Part shown: positions 18,407 to 25,354 of the stretch, piece by piece
How the letters are laid out: the number at the start of each line of letters is the position of its first letter
Numbering within the stretch: the first letter of the stretch is position 1
From: Tardiphaga alba
GTDB taxonomy: Bacteria; Pseudomonadota; Alphaproteobacteria; Rhizobiales; Xanthobacteraceae
Length of the DNA stretch: 64,000 bases
Assembly: GCF_018279705.1 (NCBI RefSeq)
Contig: NZ_CP036498.1
Span: forward strand, 4,419,001-4,483,000
Direction of reading: 5' to 3'
Made by a program: the position numbers and the translations under genes
Notes under the pieces: model-generated
What the model was told of the DNA's origin: nothing
What the model saw: only the letters and a program-made list of their open reading frames with translations
Database searches by the model: none

Positions 18407-19318
18407 TTAAGCAGCCGAAGTGCCGTGGGTGACGAGCTTGCCGAGGCCGGCAATCATGCGATCGAGCACGAAGCCGACGATGCCGACATAGAACAGCGCC
18501 AGGATGATCTCGCTGATATGCGAGGAATTCCACGCGTCCCAGATGAAGAAGCCGATGCCGACACCGCCGATCAGCATTTCCGCTGCGATGATGGCGAGCC
18601 AGGACAGGCCTATGCCGATGCGCAGGCCGGTGAAAATGTAGGGCGCAGCCGAAGGCAGCATCACCTTCCAGAAGAACTCCAGCGGATTGAGCCGCACCAC
18701 CGCGGCCACGTTGCGATAGTCCTGCGGAATGTTGCGAATACCGACGGCGGTGTTGATGATGATCGGCCAGATCGAGGTGATGAAGATCACGAAGATCGCC
18801 GAGGGCTGGCCATCGCGGAACGCCGCGAGCGCCAGCGGCAGCCAGGCCAGCGGCGGGATCGTGCGCAACACCTGGAAGATCGGATCGAGGCCGCGCATCG
18901 CCCAGACGGACTGGCCCACCAGCGTACCGAGACCGATGCCGACCACGGCGGCCAGCGCATAGCCATAGGCCACACGCCAGAGGCTTGCAGACAGATGCCA
19001 GAACAGGCCCTTGTCGAGGCCGCCATTGTCGAAGAACGGATCGAAGATCAGCTCCTTGGTGTCCTTGTAAACCTTCGAAGGCGGCGGAAGCGTCGAGCCG
19101 GCGCGCTGGCACAGCAATTCCCACATCAGGCCGAGCAGGATGACGACGATGAGCGGCGGGATCACCTGCGCCGCCACATCCTTGGCCATCTTGCTATATT
19201 TTTCCGACTTCGGCTGGGCTTTCGGAGCCAGTGCGACGACTGCCGCCGGCGCTTTCACCGAGGGCGTCGCGGGCTCCGTCTTGAGTGCATGCACGTTCAT
19301 CGCACTGGTCTCCGTCAT
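18407..19318 (-). CDS. nrtB: nitrate ABC transporter permease
   Basis: 303 residues. A variable, alanine-rich cytoplasmic N-terminus of about 50 residues is followed by six membrane helices and the BPD_transp_1 domain. The segment WPIIINTAVGIRNIPQDY is typical of nitrate/bicarbonate permeases. Position between nrtA and nrtD supports the nitrate assignment over sulfonate or taurine. Confidence 0.9.
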   Translation of the reverse strand: MTETSAMNVHALKTEPATPSVKAPAAVVALAPKAQPKSEKYSKMAKDVAAQVIPPLIVVILLGLMWELLCQRAGSTLPPPSKVYKDTKELIFDPFFDNGGLDKGLFWHLSASLWRVAYGYALAAVVGIGLGTLVGQSVWAMRGLDPIFQVLRTIPPLAWLPLALAAFRDGQPSAIFVIFITSIWPIIINTAVGIRNIPQDYRNVAAVVRLNPLEFFWKVMLPSAAPYIFTGLRIGIGLSWLAIIAAEMLIGGVGIGFFIWDAWNSSHISEIILALFYVGIVGFVLDRMIAGLGKLVTHGTSAA

Positions 19319-19337
19319 GTTGCGTTACGCGCGTCGA

Positions 19338-20642
19338 TCAGACTTCGACGCGCTTGATGGCGAGGGATTTCAAATAGGCCGCCGGATCGGCTGGATCGAA
19401 CACCTTACCGTCGAAGAAGGTCTCTTTTCCGCGCGAGGTCGAGGTCGGCAGCGCTGCACCGAGCTCCTTGGCGGCGTCCTTCCAGAGATCTTCACGGTTG
19501 ACCTTGGCGATCAGCGCCTTGCTGTCGAAGCCGGGCTCATATTTGCCCCAGCGGATATCCTCGGTCATGAACCACAGATCGTGGCTCTGATACGGATAGG
19601 ACGCGAAGTCGTCCCAGAACTTCATGATATGCGGCGAGTTCTCGACCACGCGGCCGGTGCCGTAATCGAACTTGCCCTTGACGCGATCGGTGACATCGTC
19701 GACCGGGCAGTTGATCCACTGGCGCTTGGCATTGATGGTGGCAAGCTCGTCGCGGTTCTCCGGCTTCTCGCACCACTGCTGGGCTTCCATCACCGCCATC
19801 AGCAGCGCCTTGGCCGCCTTCGGATTCTTGTCGACCCAGGCGGCGCGCATGCCGAGGGATTTCTCCGGATGCTTGTTCCAGAGCTCGCCGGTGGTGATCG
19901 CGGTGTAGCCGATGTTCTGGTGGATGAGCTGCAGATTCCACGGCTCGCACACGCAGAAGCAGTCCATGGTGCCGACCTTCATATTGGCGACCATCTGCGG
20001 CGGCGGCACGACGATGGTTTCGATGTCCTTGTCGGGATCGATGCCACCGGCGGCGAGCCAGTAGCGGATCCACAGATCATGGGTGCCGCCGGGGAAGGTC
20101 ATCGCGGCCTTCACGGATTTGCCCGAGGCTTTCTTCTTCTCCATCGCCACCTTCAGCGGCGCGGTGTCGAGACCGACCTTGAGATCCTTGTATTCATTGC
20201 CAACGGAGATGCTCTGGCCGTTCAGATTGAGCCGCGCCATGATGTACATCGGCGTCGGCACATTGTTCTGCGTCACCTTGCCGGCCGAGATCAGATAGGG
20301 CATCGGCGTCAGGATATGCGCGCCATCGATGCCATTGCCCTCGGAACCAAGCACGAGATTGTCGCGCGTGGTGCCCCACGACGCCTGCTTCAGCACTTCG
20401 GTTTCGGGCAGACCGTATTTGGCGAAGATGCCCTTCTCCTTGGCGACGAACAGCGGGCCGGCATCGGTGAGCGCGATGAAGCCGAGCTTCGCGCCTTTCA
20501 CCTCGGGGCCCGCGCCCTGCGCGAAAGCGCCAGCCGGGAAATTGAGCTTGGCGGCAGCCAGCAAGGCAGCGGTGCCCGCGCCGGCCTTGAGGAGCTGGCG
20601 GCGGCTGATCTTGCGGCCCGGCTTAGTCTCTGACTTCGTCAT
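19338..20642 (-). CDS. nrtA: nitrate-binding protein of the ABC transporter
   Basis: 434 residues, CmpA/NrtA family. It starts with a Tat signal (twin arginines at 14-15, SRRQLLKAG, cleavage near AGAFAQG). The family segments DGAHILTPMPYLISAG and GTMDCFCVCEPWN are present and contribute to the nitrate/bicarbonate-binding site. It is the first gene of the leftward nrtA-nrtB-nrtD-reductase-nasA operon. AAAGGA lies about nine bases before the ATG. A roughly 130-base leader and a candidate sigma-54 promoter precede it. Confidence 0.92.
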   Translation of the reverse strand: MTKSETKPGRKISRRQLLKAGAGTAALLAAAKLNFPAGAFAQGAGPEVKGAKLGFIALTDAGPLFVAKEKGIFAKYGLPETEVLKQASWGTTRDNLVLGSEGNGIDGAHILTPMPYLISAGKVTQNNVPTPMYIMARLNLNGQSISVGNEYKDLKVGLDTAPLKVAMEKKKASGKSVKAAMTFPGGTHDLWIRYWLAAGGIDPDKDIETIVVPPPQMVANMKVGTMDCFCVCEPWNLQLIHQNIGYTAITTGELWNKHPEKSLGMRAAWVDKNPKAAKALLMAVMEAQQWCEKPENRDELATINAKRQWINCPVDDVTDRVKGKFDYGTGRVVENSPHIMKFWDDFASYPYQSHDLWFMTEDIRWGKYEPGFDSKALIAKVNREDLWKDAAKELGAALPTSTSRGKETFFDGKVFDPADPAAYLKSLAIKRVEV

Positions 20643-20708
20643 CGGATGATGTCGTCCTTTCGCGCCTTGCTACGGCCGGCACGATCATCCACGCGCGTAG
20701 CGACGCGT

Positions 20709-20724
20709 CTGGGGAAAGCCCCAG
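20709..20724 (-). promoter_or_regulatory. hairpin in the nrtA leader
   Basis: CTGGGG and CCCCAG form a six-pair stem with a four-base loop inside the presumed untranslated leader of nrtA. Nitrate operons are often controlled by leader attenuation through NasR or NasT. The loop here does not show the hexaloop expected for ANTAR-domain RNA sites, so this is only a candidate element. No nasT/nasS genes are in the window. Confidence 0.3.
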
Positions 20725-20783
20725 GGATGGCAGTGCTGGCTGGTGATGAAATGCGACGGCTACAATGGCGTCGCTAAGAACTA

Positions 20784-20799
20784 TTCAAATCGCGTGCCA
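20784..20799 (-). promoter_or_regulatory. candidate sigma-54 promoter of nrtA
   Basis: Read on the minus strand the site is TGGCACGCGATTTGAA. It matches the sigma-54 consensus TGGCAC-N5-TTGCA except that the -12 GC is GA. The position about 140 bases before the nrtA start suits a nitrogen-controlled operon. The -12 mismatch is at a normally conserved base, hence the moderate confidence. Confidence 0.4.
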
Positions 20800-20912
20800 A
20801 GCCTCGGCGAGCCGAAATCATGATCAAGCACAGAGCCTTAGCGCGGCGCTCGAGGCGCGCTCATTGGCCGGTATCGCTTTGGAAACTTGCGTTGCGCTTA
20901 TTTATTGTGCGA

Positions 20913-20929
20913 TGCACATCCAATGAGCA
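20913..20929 (-). promoter_or_regulatory. candidate NtrC-binding site
   Basis: TGC-N11-GCA dyad; the inner part is GCAC-N7-GAGC against the NtrC consensus GCAC-N7-GTGC (one mismatch). It lies about 115 bases upstream of the candidate sigma-54 -24 element, a normal enhancer distance. It also lies 28 bases before the divergent gene at 20957, so it could serve either side. Confidence 0.35.
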
Positions 20930-20956
20930 GGCATACATGCCGCGCGGACGGAACCC

Positions 20957-21475
20957 ATGGCCGAACTACGCATCAAACTCACCGACCTCGCCGCACCCTT
21001 GCGCAAGGCCGAAAGCACGTTGAAGGCCGCCATCGTGGTGTCCGCGGCCGCGGTGCTGTCGCAGAGCGCGGGCGACCGCGCGGCCAATGCCGCCGCAGCC
21101 CACGGACATTTCGATGATTTCGCCGCCTTGTTGCCCGCGCTCCGCGGCGGCATGGTACCCGTCGCCCTGCTCTCGCGCCCTGCCGGCACCGACGAGATCG
21201 AGATCGATGCCGCCAGGCTTGATACCAGCATGGCGACGATCAGCACCCGGCAGGGCAGTGCGGAGCAGGCCCTGCGCGATGTGATCGCGCGCCAGACACG
21301 CGACGACATCGACGTGCTCGCGCAACGCATCGGCCATCTCGGCCGCGCATTTCAGCATCTGGCATCGCTGGTCACCGGCGAGACCGACGACACGCCGTTT
21401 CGGTTCGATCAGTTCTTTCGCGAAGCGATGCAGGATCTGGCGCAGCGCGACTGGAGCGCCACCGACGGTGCGTAG
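20957..21475 (+). CDS. uncharacterised protein beside the nitrate operon
   Basis: 172 residues, not recognised. It is mostly helical and alanine-rich, with no signal peptide, membrane segment or metal motif. Residues 1-45 and 90-165 look able to form amphipathic helices. It is divergent from nrtA, so a role in nitrate control is possible but unproved. The opposite strand is open over almost the same span, but this frame has the plausible start site and ends cleanly before the serine hydrolase gene. Confidence 0.5.
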   Translation: MAELRIKLTDLAAPLRKAESTLKAAIVVSAAAVLSQSAGDRAANAAAAHGHFDDFAALLPALRGGMVPVALLSRPAGTDEIEIDAARLDTSMATISTRQGSAEQALRDVIARQTRDDIDVLAQRIGHLGRAFQHLASLVTGETDDTPFRFDQFFREAMQDLAQRDWSATDGA

Positions 21476-21570
21476 TCGCATCATTCCACGACAGCACGAA
21501 ATCCGCGATGGACAGCGCCGGGCTTCCGCCGCTTAATCATCATGGAAGCCTTCATGGGAGTGACGCCGAC

Positions 21571-22824
21571 ATGTCCACGGAAAGCCTGCGCCCTGCATCG
21601 ATCTCGCCTGACCGCGCCGGCATGTCCGGCCAGGCTTTGCAGCGCATCGACGATCATCTGAAGACGCGCTATCTCGACAGCGGCCGTTTTCCCGGCGCGC
21701 AGCTCGTCGTCTATCGCCGTGGCGGCGTCGCGCATAGCAGCGTCCACGGCTTCGCCGATCTGGAGCGCAAGGCGCCGGTGAAGTCCGACACCATCTTCCG
21801 CATCTATTCCATGACCAAGCCGATTACCTCGGTCGCCTTCATGATGCTGGTGGAGGAAGGCAAGGTCGCGCTCGACGATCCCGTGCACAAATACATTCCG
21901 GAATGGGCCGGGCTCGGCGTCTATCAGGCCGGCCTCGCGCCGCTGTTCCTGACACGCCCAACATCGCGGCCCATGCAGGTCGTCGATCTGCTGCGCCATA
22001 CATCCGGCCTCACTTACGGTTTCCAGAACCGCACCAATGTCGATGCCGCCTATCGCACCCAGAAGATTGGCGAGATCGAAAAGGCCGGCACCATGGCGAC
22101 GATGATCGCCGACCTCGCAAAAATTCCGCTCGAATTCTCGCCCGGCGACGCGTGGAACTATTCGGTCGCCACCGATGTCGTCGGCTATCTCGTCGAAAAG
22201 ATCAGCGGCCAGCCCTTCGCGCAATTCCTGCAGCAGCGCATCTTCGATCCGCTCGGCATGGTCGATACCGGCTTCCATGTGCCCGCCGATAAAGCGCACC
22301 GCTTCGCGGCCTGCTACGCCGCCGACGGCAAGGGCGGCATGGTGCTGCAGGACGATCCGACCACGAGCTCTTTCCTGTCGCCGCCCTCCTTCATCTCCGG
22401 CGGCGGCGGCCTGTGTTCGACGGCAGCAGACTATCTGACATTCTGTCGCACCTTGCTGAATGGCGGCGCGCTCGGCGATGTCCGGCTGCTGTCGCCGAAG
22501 ACGCTCGCTTTGATGACATCCAACCATCTGCCCGGCGGGCGCGATCTCACGGAGATGTCGAAGTCGCTGTTCAGCGAAGCGACCTATGCCGGCGTCGGCT
22601 TCGGCCTCGGCTTCTCGGTGACGATGGATCCGGCAAAGACGCTCATTCCAGGCACCGCCGGTGAATATGCCTGGGGCGGTGCAGCGAGCACGGCGTTCTG
22701 GATCGATCCCCGCGAAGACCTGATCGCCATCTTCATGACGCAGCTATTGCCATCGAGCGCTTATCCGATCCGGCGCGAACTACGCACGATGATCTATTCG
22801 GCTTTGATCGACAGCAATGTTTAG
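21571..22824 (+). CDS. serine hydrolase (beta-lactamase/EstB family)
   Basis: 417 residues, Beta-lactamase family (class C-like esterases). The nucleophile motif is S80-M-T-K83, the WNYSVATD segment supplies the YxN-type tyrosine and WGGAAST near the C-terminus replaces KTG. There is no signal peptide from this start, so it is probably a cytoplasmic esterase rather than a penicillin-binding protein. The frame opens at 21508, but ATG 21571 follows a GGGAG ribosome site and begins the conserved domain sooner. Confidence 0.82.
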   Translation: MSTESLRPASISPDRAGMSGQALQRIDDHLKTRYLDSGRFPGAQLVVYRRGGVAHSSVHGFADLERKAPVKSDTIFRIYSMTKPITSVAFMMLVEEGKVALDDPVHKYIPEWAGLGVYQAGLAPLFLTRPTSRPMQVVDLLRHTSGLTYGFQNRTNVDAAYRTQKIGEIEKAGTMATMIADLAKIPLEFSPGDAWNYSVATDVVGYLVEKISGQPFAQFLQQRIFDPLGMVDTGFHVPADKAHRFAACYAADGKGGMVLQDDPTTSSFLSPPSFISGGGGLCSTAADYLTFCRTLLNGGALGDVRLLSPKTLALMTSNHLPGGRDLTEMSKSLFSEATYAGVGFGLGFSVTMDPAKTLIPGTAGEYAWGGAASTAFWIDPREDLIAIFMTQLLPSSAYPIRRELRTMIYSALIDSNV

Positions 22825-23444
22825 TATCGAACGTTGCGATCAATTCTGATCACGTCATCTGTCCTCGGATAAAGCGACTTCCGCTCAAGATGATCGACGA
22901 ATCACAATGAGTTCCCTTGGCTCCGAATAAAACCTCCGGTACACATCAACCTTAGAAGCAACTGCGCACGCAATTGTGATCTGAGATGACGCGCCAGTCA
23001 CTGGGAGTGCAGATGCGATTTTCGCGGGAAAAACGATGGAATCCGAAATACCAGCGCCAAGCACGTCGAGAATGCGAATGAGTCTCAGCTATCGCGCGTG
23101 CGTGCGGCAAATGACGTGTGTATAGCTTGATTACCAACCTATACTTTCGCTTTCACAACGAGACTTAGGCCAGTAGGGATCGTCATAGGGTATTCGATCG
23201 ATGTTCGTGCAAGTTGCGGAACAGCATTGGAGTACCGCAAGTCATTGCGTTGGACTGCGTACTGCTGCGATCAAGTGTCAATCATTTCGCGTATCGCGAC
23301 GATTTCAACCATCCCAATCGTCATCACGATGTGTATAAAGAGATGCCTTTGATTGATAGCTTTCAAAGCTCTCTGTCCAAGAAGCCTTAATCAAGAAAAT
23401 TAAAAGCAAAAACTCCCTTATCAAACCAAACTGAATGGTGACGA
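22825..23444. other. 620-base AT-rich intergenic region
   Basis: No supported gene. The base composition is clearly more AT-rich than the flanking genes. A short palindrome AGCTTT-C-AAAGCT lies at 23358-23370, 75 bases before the XRE regulator gene. The region presumably holds that gene's promoter; a small RNA cannot be excluded. Confidence 0.4.
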
Positions 23445-23819
23445 ATGAAGCAACGTAGCGCCGGCAAATCCGACATCGAGATGGGTAAGCGAATCCGTCT
23501 TCGTCGTGTTGAGCAGAAGATCTCGCAGGCGGATTTGGGTGAGAAACTGGGCGTCAGTTTCCAGCAGGTCCAGAAGTACGAGAAGGGCGTGAACCGCGTC
23601 GGCGCAGCACGTCTGCAGCAGATCGCGACCGCGCTCGATGTGCCGGTGACGTTCTTCTATGACGGCGATGGCAAGAGCCGCGAAGTCGAAAGCCTGCTGT
23701 TCCTCGACAGCGCCTTCAGCCTGCGTTTGCTCCGCGCCTACAGCCGCATCAAGAGCCAGACCGTGCAGCGCCAGATGGTCGTCCTGATGGAAGCCATCGC
23801 GGACGAAGAAGACAAGTAA
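23445..23819 (+). CDS. XRE family transcriptional regulator
   Basis: 124 residues with a Cro/C1-type helix-turn-helix at about 15-70 (SQADLGEKLGVSFQQVQKYEKG) and a short helical C-terminal tail that ends in acidic residues. This size and tail are common among chromosomal, non-phage XRE regulators of rhizobia. The target genes are unknown. It stands alone, with a strong terminator after it. Confidence 0.85.
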   Translation: MKQRSAGKSDIEMGKRIRLRRVEQKISQADLGEKLGVSFQQVQKYEKGVNRVGAARLQQIATALDVPVTFFYDGDGKSREVESLLFLDSAFSLRLLRAYSRIKSQTVQRQMVVLMEAIADEEDK

Positions 23820-23898
23820 GCGTCACAGGCGCTGTCGGGAGCATCCGGCGGCAGGACGTTTGTGAAGTGGCTTGCATGCTCTGTCGTGCGCCAAAAGA

Positions 23899-23929
23899 AA
23901 ATCTCGCCGTTTGCGGCGAGATTTTTTTT
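23899..23929 (+). terminator. rho-independent terminator of the XRE gene
   Basis: An 11-pair stem (AAATCTCGCCG with CGGCGAGATTT) and a four-base loop, followed by a run of T. It lies 80 bases after the regulator stop codon. Confidence 0.9.
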
Positions 23930-23949
23930 GTCCTGCGACATGGCCGATG

Positions 23950-24150
23950 ATGTCCCTCCCCCAAGCAGCAAAGCTGCGGCGTGGGGTCTGGCGGACGAAT
24001 TCGTCCGCCATAGGTGGCGCGTAGCGCCGGGTGGGGTCTCTCCCCACGGTAGGACGCAGTATGCAGAGACACCCCACCCGTCTCGAAGCTCGCTGAACGC
24101 TTGCTTCGATCCACCCTCCCCAGTCGCTTCGCTCCGGGGAGGGAGAAGAA
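23950..24150. repeat. dispersed 'ccctcccc' repeat, copy 1
   Basis: About 200 bases bounded by ccctccc and ggggaggg. Inside are gtggggtct, ccccacccgtctcgaa and ccaccctccccagtcgctt. Related copies are at 35310, 36117 and 51892, with looser relatives at 32808 and 61206. It sits between convergent genes. Confidence 0.75.
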
Positions 24151-24156
24151 CGCCCT

Positions 24157-25218
24157 TTATGCCGGCGTCAGGATGGCGCGGCCAACCAGCTTGCCTTCCT
24201 TCAGCTCGTTGAGCGCGGCATTGGCCTTGGCGAAGGGCATCGGCGTGGTCGGGATCGGCGCCACCTTCTTGGTGCGCACCAGTTCGAGCAGTTCCTTGGT
24301 CTCCTTGAGATTGCCGACATAGCTGCCCTGGATGGTCAGCGCCTTCATGGCAATCAGCGGCAGTGCCCAGGTGGCGCCGCCACCGAACAGGCCGACCATG
24401 ATCAGCGAGCCGCCCTTCGACAGCGCATCGAAACCGAGCTGCGTCGTCTGCGCATTGCCCACGAGATCGATCACCGAGAGGATCGGGCCGCCGGCCGCCT
24501 TCTGCAACTGCGCCAGCGCATCCTCTGCATTGCCATCGACGGCTGCAAGAGCACCGGCCTCGAGCGCGGCCTTGCGCTTGTTCGCATCGATATCGACCAC
24601 GATGGCGCCCTTGCCGCCCATCGCCTTGAGCAGGCTCAGCGCCATCAGGCCAAGACCGCCGGCGCCGAAGATCACGATCGGATTGCCGAGATCCTTCTCG
24701 ACCTTCTTCAGCGCGCTGTAGGTGGTGACGCCCGAACAGGCGTAAGGCGCCGCGAGCACGGGATCCATGCCCTTCAGGTCGATCAGATATTTCGGATGCG
24801 GCACCAGCATGTAGTCGGCATAGCCGCCATCGCAATGCACACCGAGGCAGCGCGGCTGCAGGCAGAGATTTTCCTCGTCGGCGAGACAGACCGCGCATTT
24901 GCCGCAGCCGATCCACGGATAGGCCAGCGCGATGTCGCCGACCTTGACGCCATCCTTCGGCGCGTCCGGACCGAACGACACCACTTCGCCGACGGTCTCA
25001 TGGCCCATCGTATGCGGCAGATTGATGCCGCGCTCCTTCAGCGACAGGCGCTTGCGGCCATGACCGAGTTCATAGCCGCCTTCCCAGATGTGAAGGTCGC
25101 TGTGGCAGACGCCCGCAGCCTTGACGCGGATCAGCACCTGCGTGCCGGTCGGCTGCGGCGTATCCTGATCGACCTCGCCAAGCGGCTCGTTGAATTCGAG
25201 GACCTTGAAGCTCTTCAT
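24157..25218 (-). CDS. zinc-dependent alcohol dehydrogenase
   Basis: 353-residue MDR-family NAD(P) alcohol dehydrogenase. Catalytic zinc ligands are C38 and the H73-E74 pair; structural zinc is held by C105, C108, C111 and C119. GAGGLG around residue 180 binds the cofactor. It is probably cytoplasmic and tetrameric, with an unknown alcohol or aldehyde substrate. It is the last gene of the leftward series 30-24 kb, separated from coxL by a palindromic element. Confidence 0.9.
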   Translation of the reverse strand: MKSFKVLEFNEPLGEVDQDTPQPTGTQVLIRVKAAGVCHSDLHIWEGGYELGHGRKRLSLKERGINLPHTMGHETVGEVVSFGPDAPKDGVKVGDIALAYPWIGCGKCAVCLADEENLCLQPRCLGVHCDGGYADYMLVPHPKYLIDLKGMDPVLAAPYACSGVTTYSALKKVEKDLGNPIVIFGAGGLGLMALSLLKAMGGKGAIVVDIDANKRKAALEAGALAAVDGNAEDALAQLQKAAGGPILSVIDLVGNAQTTQLGFDALSKGGSLIMVGLFGGGATWALPLIAMKALTIQGSYVGNLKETKELLELVRTKKVAPIPTTPMPFAKANAALNELKEGKLVGRAILTPA

Positions 25219-25247
25219 CTTGTTTTCTCCCGGTTGAAACTGTTGTC

Positions 25248-25352
25248 GTAGGATGGGTAGAGCGTAGCGAAACCCATCAATCCGTCATTGCGGCAAGCCC
25301 GGCCGATGGGTTTCGCTTCGGCGCTATCGCGCCTGCGCTCTACCCATCCTAC
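25248..25352. repeat. palindromic intergenic element
   Basis: Outer arms gtaggatgggtagagcg and its complement, with a second pair of arms (cgaaacccatc / gatgggtttcg) inside: about 105 bases able to fold into one long hairpin. It fills the gap between the coxL stop and the alcohol dehydrogenase start. Confidence 0.8.
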
Positions 25353-25354
25353 AG

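Noticed and set aside
17804..19357. 517-residue plus-strand frame over nrtD-nrtB
   Set aside because: Antisense to two clear transporter genes, with low-complexity composition.
20966..21484. 172-residue minus-strand frame opposite the unknown gene at 20957
   Set aside because: His/Gly/Arg-rich product; the plus-strand frame has the more protein-like composition and spacing, though neither is proved.
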